Assembly (NCBI GenBank): GCA_900548975.1
Contig: URMS01000015.1
Coordinates: 1-64,000 of the forward strand
Direction of reading: 5' to 3'
Source of the DNA: an uncultured Porphyromonadaceae bacterium
GTDB taxonomy: Bacteria > Bacteroidota > Bacteroidia > Bacteroidales > Muribaculaceae
Length of the DNA: 64,000 bases
A program made the position numbers and the translations under genes. Below are positions 32,364 through 41,276 of the stretch, in pieces. Numbering within the stretch: the stretch's first letter is position 1; each line of letters starts with the position of its first letter. The notes beneath the pieces were generated by a model, which had not been told where the DNA came from, made no database searches, and saw only the letters and a program-made list of their open reading frames with translations.

Positions 32364-32663
32364 TTATTTCCGGCACATGATGTATTTGAGCATGTCGCCT
32401 GGAGTTTCGTCGGATCTCTCGACGGTCTGATATCCTTCTTTTGTGAGGGTGATGGGCAGTACTTCCCGTTGTTCTGACAAGGGAAGCGTGAGTCTGAATG
32501 AACCGTTGGCATCCGTAGTGGCTTCTCTGTGCGACACTGTAACGACCGTGCCGGCGAGAGGTTTCATCGATTCGTCGTATACAGTGCCTCCAAAGACAGC
32601 GAAAGTGCTGTCTCTGCTCATTCCGAGAGTTATGACACGCCTCAACCCGAATCCCGGCACCAC
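32364..32663 (-). pseudogene. C-terminal fragment of the TIR/TM protein (frameshifted)
   Basis: A 99-residue frame, open on the minus strand, encodes a carboxypeptidase-regulatory-like beta-sandwich (FAVFGGTVYDESMKPLAGTV, TDANGSFRLTLPLSEQRE, ITLTKEGYQTV). It has no credible start of its own (GTG GTG at 32661-32656 lies inside the upstream frame) and stays open upstream without a stop through at least 32720, reading VSQFYNPIDTAVVPGFGLRR. Related Bacteroidales TIR proteins end in just such a domain preceded by PGFGL. It is therefore the natural C-terminus of the TIR protein, displaced by a frameshift near 32675-32700. Confidence 0.72.
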
Positions 32664-33478
32664 TGCTGTGTCAATCGGATTATAGAATTGAGATACGAGG
32701 TGTAAGTGAATGCGTGATAGCCGTTTGTAACCGGGAATATTAATTTGTACAAATTGAGGTGCGCCTGTTTTAAGCCATATTCTCCGCCATCGATATTGAG
32801 ATATGCCTTATCTCCGGTCGGAAGGTTCGCTGTTTCGGCATCAACGTTTATATCTAACGTGACAGGTATTGCAAAGAAGTATGCGGCCGTCAGAACGAGG
32901 GCGCCAGCGACAGAAGAAGAGATAATGCGGATGCGTTTCTGTCGCAGATGGCGTTTCCACAGAGAGTCGAAGGATACGTCGAGCATCTTCGAGACAATGC
33001 GGATGATAGTTTTCTCTTTGCCTGTTTCACCGAGGTTTATGCCCAGGAGTTCCCGGTCGGGATAAGAGCGGAAGTATTCGCGAAGATATATGGGAAACAG
33101 TTCCTGTTCTGAACAGTCTTTATCGGGAATTATGACCGGTATTATGCGGTCGAGCCTTCCCATTTCGATAAATGCTTTTGCCTCGTCGCTCACCCACCGG
33201 GATTTAGCCGAATGTATGGAGCAAATTATGATAAGGAATTTGCTTTCTTCGAGGTGCTTGCGAAGCTCATCGCCGAGAATGCCGGCGTTAAGATCGGACT
33301 GGTCGCGAAACACCGGACGCAGATATCGGCTTTTCGAGTCGATATCGTTGTGTATCTGAGTGGGCAGTCTGAATCCTTCGAGTTTCCGCTGCAGCCACTT
33401 GGCCACCTTCATATCCCGGTGGCTGTAGCTTATGAAAGCAAAACACCTGTACGGGGAATTAACTTTTCGCTCAGGCAT
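32642..33478 (-). CDS. TIR-domain transmembrane protein, truncated by frameshift
   Basis: 278 aa. The TIR domain (about residues 10-150) begins CFAFISYSHRDMKVAKWLQR, continues RPVFRDQSDLNAG and LIIICSIHSAKSRWVSDEAK; the Glu of WVSDE is the position of the catalytic NADase Glu in active TIRs. A membrane helix follows at about 185-207 (SSSVAGALVLTAAYFFAI), then a periplasmic tail cut short by the frameshift; the last residues (RLTQQWCRDSG) are out-of-frame sequence. Topology: TIR in the cytosol, beta domain outside. Next to a periplasmic TPR protein on the same strand. Whether it signals, defends or is dead cannot be told from sequence. Confidence 0.82.
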   Translation of the reverse strand: MPERKVNSPYRCFAFISYSHRDMKVAKWLQRKLEGFRLPTQIHNDIDSKSRYLRPVFRDQSDLNAGILGDELRKHLEESKFLIIICSIHSAKSRWVSDEAKAFIEMGRLDRIIPVIIPDKDCSEQELFPIYLREYFRSYPDRELLGINLGETGKEKTIIRIVSKMLDVSFDSLWKRHLRQKRIRIISSSVAGALVLTAAYFFAIPVTLDINVDAETANLPTGDKAYLNIDGGEYGLKQAHLNLYKLIFPVTNGYHAFTYTSYLNSIIRLTQQWCRDSG

Positions 33479-33516
33479 ATTAAGATGAGGATAGATACAG
33501 TTTTTTAGTTTATAAT

Positions 33517-35940
33517 TTAGTCGTTGGTGGCCATTTTTTCAGAAACGTTTTTTATTTTTAAAGACATTACTTGGGTATACTTACTGGATTCACCGAAACG
33601 ACTATTATAAATTTCATAAGCCTTTTTGTAGTTTTCCAATGCCGGAATATATTGCTGTGTCGCTTCATAGGCCACCCCTAAATTTACATAAGAACTTGCT
33701 AAATCAGGGTGGTCGGAAGTTAAAGCTTCTTCTCTAATCGAGATGGCTTTAAGATGATTTTCTATCGCTTTATCATAATTTCCATTATTGAATAAAGCCA
33801 TTCCTATATTCGTATATGAATTAGCTACATCCGGATGTGTTGCACCTAAGGCACTGATTCTTATGTTTAGAGCAGTGTTAAGGATTTCTATGGCTTTGTC
33901 AAAATTACCTTGACGAGAGTAGACCGATGCTATATTGTTATATAAGGTAGCAATCTGAGGATGTTCATTGCCTAAAATAAATTTTCTTATAGTCAAAGAT
34001 TTATTTAAGCACGCTAAAGCATTCTCATAATCTCCTGTATTTGTGTATATCGATCCAAGATTGTTATATGCTGTCGCTACTTGTGGATGCTCATTACCTA
34101 ATACCTGTTCAAATATATTAGTTGCTTTACTAACATATTCTGCGGCTTTTATAAAGTCTTTTTGATGAAAATACAAACCTCCTAAATTATTAAGGCATAC
34201 GGCTGTTCGTGAATGTAATTCACCAAATATGTCCTGACATATAAGGAGAGCCTTTTCATGCATGAGCAAAGCATTGTCGTAATCTGAAATGTTTTCATAT
34301 ACGCTGGCGATATTACTATAGAGAGAAGCGACATTCGGATGATTATTGCCTAATGTTTTTATAAACATCGGTAGAGCTTTTTCATAGTATTGCAAAGCCT
34401 TACTATACTCTCCTAATAAATCATAAGTATCACCTATATTGTTATAATTATAAGCGATATTAATATTCTCTTCACCAAGGGCTTTCTTATATAAATCTGT
34501 AGATTTAAGAGTGTATTCCAAAGATTCAGAATAGTTTCCAATATCTTTATATGACGATCCTATATTCCTCAAATATAAGGCAATATCAGTTTCCGGTATA
34601 CTTGTGGTTTTGTCGCAGACTTCCAATGTCTTTTTATAGACATCCAATGCTTTCTCATAATTACCCATATATCGATGTACTGATGCTATGTTGTTATATG
34701 AGGCAGCTACATCCGGATTCTCTTCGCCAAGAACTTTAATTCGGATTTCAAGGCATTTATGATAGAGATTTAAAGCTTCATTGTAATTGTCTTGAGAAGA
34801 ATATATGTTTGCAATATTATTGTAGACGGATGCTGTATATAGATTGTCTGATCCATAAAACTGTTCATATATTTTAAGACCGACTTGTTGGTATTCAAGA
34901 GCCTTATCATAATTACCTAAAATATTTAATATTGAGCCAAGATTGCAATATGCATCAGCTGTCCTAGGATGGTCGGAACCATATAATACTATTGAATTTC
35001 TTAGGGCTATTTTGCTATAATGTAAGGCAAGATTATAATTATCATTATAATCGTACATGTATGTTACAGCTTTCATTAACCAAGAAATGTTGGTAGAATC
35101 CGCTTCAATAATAGACTGATAAAGATTGAGTATCTTTTGATTGTTTTCTTTGCCGCCGGCGAGTCGGAGGGTTTCGATCTGCCGGTCGATGGCGGCGAGG
35201 ATACTGTCGCGGGATTGTTCCTTTGAGGTTTTGATTTCGGTGAGCTGGTCGATTGCTGTTGATACCTCTTTGAGCTGAGCGACTTCCTGTTTGTATTTGT
35301 CGAGATAGTTCTGCTGCTCGTACTTTGCAATGGCCTGTTCGATGCGACCTTGCTGTACGAGTTCGATTATTTCCTGTTCGACGGCAGAGAGTTCGGAGAG
35401 GTCTATGCGTGCGAATCGGTCGATGTAGTTTCCGAGATTATCGAGCTGCTTGTCGTAATTTTCCTGAATTTCAGCAAGCTGTTTCTGGTATTCGGCTTCC
35501 TTGATTTTCCCTTGTGTTTTTAGGGCTTTGAGTTCTGCCTGTTCCTTTTCCAACTGGCGTGCGTAGCTTGCCGAAGACACTTTTTCATAGTTGTCGCGGA
35601 TGGCTTTGAATTTATCGGAACGGCACATTACTATGATAAAGGGATTCTGAGGATTGATGTTCCATTGTTCGACCGCTTCCTTGTTGAATATTTCATATCC
35701 GAGCTTTTCAATTCGCCGCACGTTCACCTTCTCGCCGGGTTTGAGAGTGAGGAATTGCAGTGAGAACTGTCCTGCTTCGTCGGAGACGGTGCTGTTTGCT
35801 GAGCGTACTCTTAGCTCGACGCCTGAAAGAGGGGTCTTTTTGGCTTTTTCATTATATTCCTGAACGTAGCCCGACTGGGTGGTCTGGGCTGCTGCTGAAA
35901 TGGACAGAAGAGCAATGAATAAAAAGTAAAGTCTTCTCAT
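33517..35940 (-). CDS. Exported kinesin-light-chain-type TPR protein with N-terminal carboxypeptidase-regulatory-like domain
   Basis: 807 aa. Signal peptide residues 1-19 (LYFLFIALLSISAAAQ). Residues 20-110 are a beta-sandwich with ELRVRSANSTVSDEAGQFSL. A long coiled coil rich in Glu/Lys/Gln spans about 115-265. From about 280 to 800 come roughly twelve 42-residue TPR_10/TPR_12 repeats (VAASYNNIASVHRYMGNYEK, VATAYNNLGSIYTNTGDYEN). Base composition changes sharply near 35140: the repeat part is strongly AT-rich, the N-terminal part GC-rich like the genome. A protein-binding scaffold in the periplasm is likely. It is 38 bases upstream of the TIR gene on the same strand, so the two are probably cotranscribed. 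Confidence 0.87.
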   Translation of the reverse strand: MRRLYFLFIALLSISAAAQTTQSGYVQEYNEKAKKTPLSGVELRVRSANSTVSDEAGQFSLQFLTLKPGEKVNVRRIEKLGYEIFNKEAVEQWNINPQNPFIIVMCRSDKFKAIRDNYEKVSSASYARQLEKEQAELKALKTQGKIKEAEYQKQLAEIQENYDKQLDNLGNYIDRFARIDLSELSAVEQEIIELVQQGRIEQAIAKYEQQNYLDKYKQEVAQLKEVSTAIDQLTEIKTSKEQSRDSILAAIDRQIETLRLAGGKENNQKILNLYQSIIEADSTNISWLMKAVTYMYDYNDNYNLALHYSKIALRNSIVLYGSDHPRTADAYCNLGSILNILGNYDKALEYQQVGLKIYEQFYGSDNLYTASVYNNIANIYSSQDNYNEALNLYHKCLEIRIKVLGEENPDVAASYNNIASVHRYMGNYEKALDVYKKTLEVCDKTTSIPETDIALYLRNIGSSYKDIGNYSESLEYTLKSTDLYKKALGEENINIAYNYNNIGDTYDLLGEYSKALQYYEKALPMFIKTLGNNHPNVASLYSNIASVYENISDYDNALLMHEKALLICQDIFGELHSRTAVCLNNLGGLYFHQKDFIKAAEYVSKATNIFEQVLGNEHPQVATAYNNLGSIYTNTGDYENALACLNKSLTIRKFILGNEHPQIATLYNNIASVYSRQGNFDKAIEILNTALNIRISALGATHPDVANSYTNIGMALFNNGNYDKAIENHLKAISIREEALTSDHPDLASSYVNLGVAYEATQQYIPALENYKKAYEIYNSRFGESSKYTQVMSLKIKNVSEKMATND

Positions 35941-35990
35941 GAAGGAATTGGTATTAGAATCGGTTTAATCTGGATTATTTTTATTGTGCT

Positions 35991-35998
35991 CAAATTTA
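35991..35998 (-). promoter_or_regulatory. -7 promoter box (TAAATTTG) for the TPR-TIR pair
   Basis: The minus strand reads TAAATTTG 50 bases before the ATG at 35940. The AT-rich context makes chance matches more likely. Confidence 0.45.
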
Positions 35999-36131
35999 CA
36001 TTAAAATTTTGATATTGCAAAGAAAATTTAGGTTATGATATTTATTGTGGAAAGTTTTTGGACGCTATTCCTGCAAGGGGCTTTGGCCGGGGGAATATTC
36101 AACCGCTGGCTGTGGTTGAGGGAGGGGCAAT

Positions 36132-36166
36132 AAAAAACCCATGCGCGGGGAGCCGGGCATGGGTTT
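36132..36166 (-). terminator. Intrinsic terminator after OmpA/TPR lipoprotein gene
   Basis: A perfect 10-bp stem (AAACCCATGC/GCATGGGTTT) with a 12-base loop, followed on the minus strand by a T-run, 23 bases after the stop at 36189. Confidence 0.88.
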
Positions 36167-36188
36167 GTGGTTTTTTCAGAGGCTGTTA

Positions 36189-37871
36189 TCAGAGAGCCTT
36201 GGAGAGGTTGTAGTTGGCGAATTCGAGGTCGTCGATAGCTTTCTTGGCCAGCGAGCTGTCGAGGCGTACGGCCTGACGGAGGTTGGTGTTGAGCATCGAT
36301 TCGTTGTTGGTGCGTGCGCCGAGGATTGCCATCAGGTAGTATGTGGTGGCGTCGGGCTTGTTGATGGCAGCGAGGGTCGATTTAGCCTTGCTGTAGTCCT
36401 TTGTGAGGATCTGAGCGAGAGCGGCGTTGTTGCTTTTGGTGTCGCCGAATGCCTTAACGGCAGCAGCGGCATCGCCCTGCTTGAGGTAGTAAACGCCGAG
36501 AGCGTCGCCGAGTTCGGCAACACCGGTAGCGGCACCGAAGTATTTGTTGGCCTTGGCGTAGTCGCCGTTGAGCATTTCGATGAGACCGAGGTTCATCTGG
36601 GGCTCAGCGTTCTTGGTCATGGAAGCGGCTTTGGCGAAGGATGCCTTGGCAGCTGCGTAGTCGCCGTCGATGTACTGTGCCATACCGAGGTCGTTCCAGG
36701 TACGGTAGTCGTTGGGATAGAGACGTGCAGCCTTGTCGTAGGTTTGGAGGCGTGCGTTGTTGTCGTCGGTGAGGGTGGCGGCGTAGAGGATTTCCTCAAC
36801 AGAAAGCTTGGAGGGATCGGTGGCGAGGAGCTTCTGGATTTCGCTGTCGCTCTTGCCGATAACGTCGATGCTTGCTGTGATGCGCGAGTAGCGGAGCTTG
36901 GGAAGAATTTGATCGGCGAGCTGTTCGAATACCGACGAGAGGTTGCGGATTTCGCGTTCGCGCTGTTCGGGATCCTTGTACATGGAGAGGACGCTGAGGA
37001 TGAGGTCTTTGTCCTGGATGTTGCTCTGCTGGACGAGTTTCTGGAAGCCTTCCCAGTCCTGAGCGGTGAACTGAGCGGTGAGTTCGCCGAATTCGGTGAT
37101 CTTGTCCTTTTTGAGCATCTTGTTGACGTAGTCCTTGGTGTTCTTCTCGCGGTTTTCGGCAAGACGGGTGTTGAGTTTCACACCGCCGTCGGGCGAAGCG
37201 TAGGAAGAAATGTTGATTTCCTGGAGTACGCGGGCAGTGTCGTTGTTGGCGGCGATGATTTCCTTTTGGAGCTCGGCCATGGCGTCGGTCTTGAGCTGAC
37301 CGGCACGGATGTTGGCCTGGTTGATGAGGAACATGATGTCGGTGGCGTACTTCTCGTTGATTACGCGCTGGAAGGCGTCGGGAGCGATGGCGGGAGTAAC
37401 GGTGGCGGCGTTTGCAAGAGCAGCGGTGCCGACAACGCCGTTAGCCACCTTTACAGCGGGAAGAACGTATTTCTTGTTGCCCTGGGTAACGGTGAAGTTG
37501 AGCATGAGTTCGCTCTTTGCCATTTCGGGCTGATAGTTGAAGCTTACGGGTATGGTAGCGGTACCGCCGTTGTCGTAGGAGATAACGGGGTTGTTGCCGC
37601 GTACTTTCTGGCCCTGGAAGGTGTAGCTCTTGGAGTTTACTTCCTGGCCGTTGAACACGAGGGTGGGGGTGACTGTCACCTCGGCGTTCTTGACGAAGAA
37701 TTTGGCAGGGATGTTTGCGCTCACGCGTGCGGGCACTTTTTCGCCTACGGCTTCAAGAGGGTTGGGGTTGACTGTGAAATAGTCTGCGCTGAACTGGCCG
37801 AGCTTCTTACCGCAGGAGCTCAGTGCCAGGGCGAGGCCCAGACCCATTACATAGCATAATTTACGGTTCAT
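36189..37871 (-). CDS. Lipoprotein with OmpA-like segment and TPR repeats
   Basis: 560 aa. Lipoprotein signal ending LSSC (Cys20). Residues 25-140 are beta-rich (VSANIPAKFFVKNAEVTVTP). A split OmpA-like region includes INISSYASPDGGVKLNTRLAENR (near 220-245), typical of peptidoglycan-associated OmpA domains. Residues about 350-555 are TPR-like (YPNDYRTWNDLGMAQYIDGD, NGDYAKANKYFGAATG). Codon use is unusually restricted compared with neighbours, with a strong own promoter and terminator, suggesting high expression (inference). An abundant periplasm-facing envelope scaffold is likely; the exact role is unknown. Confidence 0.85.
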   Translation of the reverse strand: MNRKLCYVMGLGLALALSSCGKKLGQFSADYFTVNPNPLEAVGEKVPARVSANIPAKFFVKNAEVTVTPTLVFNGQEVNSKSYTFQGQKVRGNNPVISYDNGGTATIPVSFNYQPEMAKSELMLNFTVTQGNKKYVLPAVKVANGVVGTAALANAATVTPAIAPDAFQRVINEKYATDIMFLINQANIRAGQLKTDAMAELQKEIIAANNDTARVLQEINISSYASPDGGVKLNTRLAENREKNTKDYVNKMLKKDKITEFGELTAQFTAQDWEGFQKLVQQSNIQDKDLILSVLSMYKDPEQREREIRNLSSVFEQLADQILPKLRYSRITASIDVIGKSDSEIQKLLATDPSKLSVEEILYAATLTDDNNARLQTYDKAARLYPNDYRTWNDLGMAQYIDGDYAAAKASFAKAASMTKNAEPQMNLGLIEMLNGDYAKANKYFGAATGVAELGDALGVYYLKQGDAAAAVKAFGDTKSNNAALAQILTKDYSKAKSTLAAINKPDATTYYLMAILGARTNNESMLNTNLRQAVRLDSSLAKKAIDDLEFANYNLSKAL

Positions 37872-37941
37872 AACTGATGAGATAAATAATTGGTATACGT
37901 ATACTTATTTTAAAAGTTGCGGTTGAAACGATATTTGGGTG

Positions 37942-37949
37942 CAAATATA
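37942..37949 (-). promoter_or_regulatory. -7 promoter box (TATATTTG) for the OmpA/TPR lipoprotein gene
   Basis: The minus strand reads TATATTTG, giving a 5' untranslated region of about 65 bases before the ATG at 37871. Confidence 0.6.
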
Positions 37950-37997
37950 CAATTTTTTCATTGATAATTCCTCCGCAAAAATGATATTTTACAACAT

Positions 37998-38032
37998 AAA
38001 AAATCGGATTCCGCGGCGGGAACCCGATTTTT
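37998..38032 (-). terminator. Intrinsic terminator after tricorn-like protease gene
   Basis: AAATCGG-A-TTCC pairs with GGAA-C-CCGATTT with one mismatch, flanked by A- and T-runs, 20 bases after the stop at 38052. It separates the protease from the lipoprotein gene. Confidence 0.82.
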
Positions 38033-38051
38033 ATGCTGAAGCAGGATATGC

Positions 38052-41000
38052 TTATTTAGATATTTGTTTCATGAGTTCGCCGACGGCGGCGCGTATCTGC
38101 TCGTCGTTGCCGCTGACGATTTCGGCCGGGGTGTTGTATACCTCGATGTCGGGCTGCAGCTGTGTGTTTTCGAGCGGTTTGCCCTCGACGCCTATCGATG
38201 TGACCTGAGGAATACCGAATACGATGGACGGATCGACCTGACCTTCCCACCATACTGCGGTCATGGTGCCGGGCACGGGCGAGCCAACTATCTTGCCGAT
38301 GCCGAGGGTCTTGTAGACATAGGGTGTGCCGTGGGCGTCGGAGTAGTTGGCCTGGTTGACAAGCATTACCGAGGGTTTGGTCCACTGCGAGAACGGATCG
38401 GAGCCGATGTAGCGTCCGCGGGGCGTGTAGCGCACATATTCGCGTCCCGACAGCAGCAGGGCGACATCGTTGTGGAGCCATCCGCCGCCGTTGAAGCGGG
38501 TGTCGACGACTACTGCCTCGCGGTTGCGGTACTTGCCCAGGATGCGGTCGTAGGCGTTGCGGAAGCTTTCGCTGTCCATGCCCTGTATGTGGACGTAGCC
38601 TATGCGGCCGCCCGAAAGGCTGTCGACCAGGGCTTCGTTACGCTCGACCCACAGCTGATAGACGATGTTGCCCTCGGCACCGGCGCTTATGGGTTTCACT
38701 GTCCCTGTGGCTGTGGAGCCGTCGGCTTTGTTCACGTCGAGGCGCACTTTCTTGCCGGCTTTTCCGTCGAGGAGGGGATAGAAGTCGGCTCCGGGGGTTA
38801 TCTCGACACCGTCGATGGCAGTGATGATGTCGCCGGCGGCGATACCGGCCTTTTTGTCGGCCAGAGGACCGCGGGGGAGCACTTCGGCTATGCGGATGCC
38901 GTCGCCGTCGTAGCCGAAGTCGTAGTATGCGCCCAGCGAGGCTGTGCTCATCGGCGCGCCGGGAGCGTAGTAGCGTGCGCCGGTGTGCGATGCGTTGAGT
39001 TCGCCCAGAAGTTCGCTGAGCATAATGGCGAAGTCGGTGTTGTTGTCGATATGGGGCAGGAACTTGCGGTAGTTCTTTCCGTAGCCTTCCCAGTCGATGC
39101 CGTGGATGTCAGCGTCGTAGAATTTATCTTTCACCTGCTGCCATGCGTGGGTGTAGATGTAGTCGCGTTCGAGCGAGGGATGGCGGTCGTAGGGGGCCTC
39201 GAACTCTATGCTTTCCGACGAGCCCGACGCGAGGTTGATCTTGCTCATGCCGCTGCCGCTGATGAGGTATATGTTTTCGCCTTTCTTGTCGGGGACTATG
39301 CCTCCGCGTTTGCCGGATGCGAGGATTTTGGTGTCGCCTTCGCGGAGGTCGCGGCAGTAGAGGTTGAATCCGCCTTCGGTCGAGGCCGCCATGTAGTAGA
39401 GCTTGTCGCCTTTGGGCGAGAGGTAGTAGTCGCCCATGCGCGACGAGCCCGATGTGAGGCGGCGCATGCGGTACTTGCGGTTGTCGGTGTCGAAAGTGAG
39501 GATGTCGGCATTGTCGGCGTCGCTTTTCTTCTTTTTATCCTTTTTCGATTTTTTGTCTTTGTCTTTTGCGTCGTCGTCGGCTTTCTCGCTGTCTTCCTTG
39601 GCTTTTTCGGCGAGTTCGGCCTCTTCTTCGGTCATGCGGAAGTTATCCCATGCCTCGGGATCGAGCACCATGAGCATGACGTCGCTTTCGTTGCCCCAGC
39701 TGCCGTGGCTTTTGTAGCCGAACCGGCCGGTGGAGTAGGTGAGTGCCTTTCCGCCGAGAGCCCACTTGGCGTTGGAGTCGTCGTAGCCGCTTTCGGTGAG
39801 GTCGACGACGGTTTTGCCGTCGGCGCTCACGAGGGCGATGTCGGTATTGTTCCATCCGCCTTCGCCTATGTAGTTGATAAGGAACCAGCGGCTGTCGGGG
39901 CTCCATTCGAAGGATATGTCGCCGTCGGTGTAGGAGTAGTTGAAGCGACCGTCGAGGGCGGTGTGCACTTCTTTAGTGTCGAGGTCGATCACGCGCAGCT
40001 CGGTGCGGTCTTCCAGGAAGGCCACTTTTTTGCCGTCGGGGCTGAAAGCGGGCTGCTGGGCTGTGCGCGTGCTGCGGTAGAGGGGTTCTTCGACGATATC
40101 GGTGGCGTAGGCGAAGGATTTCTCCTTGTCGTCTTTGATTTTTGCCGTGAAGAGCTGCCATATGCCGTCGCGCTCGGAGTCGTAGACGATAGTGCGGCCG
40201 TCGGGGGCGAAGTCGACCACGCGCTCCTGTGCCGGAGTGTCGGTGATGCGGCGGGTGGTCTTGTATTTGACAGACGTGACGTAGATGTCGCCGCGGACGG
40301 TGAAGGCCACCTCGTCGCCGGTGGGCGATACGGCCATGCTTTCGGCTCCGCTGCTGATGAAACGGCGCACGTGGTCGGCGTCGTACTTGTCGGCGGTGAT
40401 GCGCACATTCACTTTAGCAGGCTCGGCGCCGGGGACGAGGGTGTAGATCTCGCCGTCCCAGTTAAAGGCAAGGAGCTTGCCGTCGGCGCTGGCGCTGAGG
40501 TGGCGCACGGGGTTTTTACGGAACCGGGTGAGTTGCCGCACGGCCTTGCCGTCGATATCGGTCTGGAAGACGTTGAGGGTGCTGTCCTGCTCGCTGAGAT
40601 ATGCGAAGGAGCCTGCCGACAGCCACACGGGGTTGCGGTCGCTGCCCTTGAAGGCGGCCACACGCGAGAAGTGTCCGTTGTCGTAGAGGTAGATGTCGGG
40701 GGTGCCTGCCGATGTCTCATGCTTGCGCCAGCCGTTCTCGTAGCTTGCGTGTTCTTCGAAGAGTATGCGGCCGTCGCGCACGGAGGCGGCTCTTACCGAC
40801 AGAGGCAGGAAGACCTTCGGGCGCATGCCCGGTCGTGCCGGCACTGAGTATGTCTGGTCGAAGAACGCGTCGTTGAGTGCGTGGTGCGAGGGGTGCAGAT
40901 CGGCCGAGAAGAGTATGGTGGAGTCGTTGAACCACGCCAAAGGGGTCTCGCTGCCGCTGTGGGTGGTTATGCGCACGGGTGTGCCGCCTTTTGCCGATGT

Positions 41001-41276
41001 TACGAAGATGTCGGACGAGCCGCGGCGGTTCGACGAGAATGCCAGGCGCGAGCCGTCGGGACTCCACACCGGGGCTGTGTCGTAGCCGCCGTCGGATGTT
41101 ATCTGAGTGGCGTCGCCGCCGGTGGCCGGTACGGTGAATATGTCGCCACGGTAGGTGAATGCTATGGTTTTGCCGTCGGGAGAGATGGCGGTGTTCCTGA
41201 GCCACAGGGGGCTGTCGGTCGCGGATGCGAAAAGTACGGCCGCACAGGCGGCCGTACCGAGTAGGAGTCTTTTCAT
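38052..41276 (-). CDS. Tricorn-protease homologue (S41 peptidase with beta-propeller and PDZ)
   Basis: 1074 aa. Signal peptide residues 1-19. TolB/WD-like propeller blades fill residues 20-530 (SPDGKTIAFTYRGDIFTVPA, VWSPDGSRLAFSSNRRGSSD) and a second set follows. A highly charged Lys/Asp/Glu insert lies near 545-590 (KDKDKKSKKDKKKK). A tricorn-like helical core (HAWQQVKDKFYDADIHGIDW), a PDZ domain (near 800-870) and the S41 catalytic domain follow, with the probable Ser in VNQANYSDAHG and VVDTRFNGGGWLHND before it. Members degrade peptides; periplasmic peptide catabolism is likely here. It abuts the Sel1-repeat gene with no gap. Confidence 0.92.
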   Translation of the reverse strand: MKRLLLGTAACAAVLFASATDSPLWLRNTAISPDGKTIAFTYRGDIFTVPATGGDATQITSDGGYDTAPVWSPDGSRLAFSSNRRGSSDIFVTSAKGGTPVRITTHSGSETPLAWFNDSTILFSADLHPSHHALNDAFFDQTYSVPARPGMRPKVFLPLSVRAASVRDGRILFEEHASYENGWRKHETSAGTPDIYLYDNGHFSRVAAFKGSDRNPVWLSAGSFAYLSEQDSTLNVFQTDIDGKAVRQLTRFRKNPVRHLSASADGKLLAFNWDGEIYTLVPGAEPAKVNVRITADKYDADHVRRFISSGAESMAVSPTGDEVAFTVRGDIYVTSVKYKTTRRITDTPAQERVVDFAPDGRTIVYDSERDGIWQLFTAKIKDDKEKSFAYATDIVEEPLYRSTRTAQQPAFSPDGKKVAFLEDRTELRVIDLDTKEVHTALDGRFNYSYTDGDISFEWSPDSRWFLINYIGEGGWNNTDIALVSADGKTVVDLTESGYDDSNAKWALGGKALTYSTGRFGYKSHGSWGNESDVMLMVLDPEAWDNFRMTEEEAELAEKAKEDSEKADDDAKDKDKKSKKDKKKKSDADNADILTFDTDNRKYRMRRLTSGSSRMGDYYLSPKGDKLYYMAASTEGGFNLYCRDLREGDTKILASGKRGGIVPDKKGENIYLISGSGMSKINLASGSSESIEFEAPYDRHPSLERDYIYTHAWQQVKDKFYDADIHGIDWEGYGKNYRKFLPHIDNNTDFAIMLSELLGELNASHTGARYYAPGAPMSTASLGAYYDFGYDGDGIRIAEVLPRGPLADKKAGIAAGDIITAIDGVEITPGADFYPLLDGKAGKKVRLDVNKADGSTATGTVKPISAGAEGNIVYQLWVERNEALVDSLSGGRIGYVHIQGMDSESFRNAYDRILGKYRNREAVVVDTRFNGGGWLHNDVALLLSGREYVRYTPRGRYIGSDPFSQWTKPSVMLVNQANYSDAHGTPYVYKTLGIGKIVGSPVPGTMTAVWWEGQVDPSIVFGIPQVTSIGVEGKPLENTQLQPDIEVYNTPAEIVSGNDEQIRAAVGELMKQISK

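Noticed and set aside
32364..35940. Thoeris or another named TIR defence system
   Set aside because: No ThsA-like NAD-sensing effector or other named partner is adjacent; the TIR is membrane-bound and frameshifted. Kept only as a speculative pair.
36141..37859. 572-codon open frame opposite the OmpA/TPR lipoprotein gene
   Set aside because: Antisense shadow from restricted codon use in a probably highly expressed gene; it reads through the lipoprotein's terminator.
38064..40847. Very long open frame on the plus strand opposite the tricorn-like protease
   Set aside because: Antisense shadow: GC-rich, codon-biased coding DNA rarely yields stops in this antisense phase. The translation is low-complexity Val/Gly/Ala-rich with no domain, and the minus-strand protein is well recognised.
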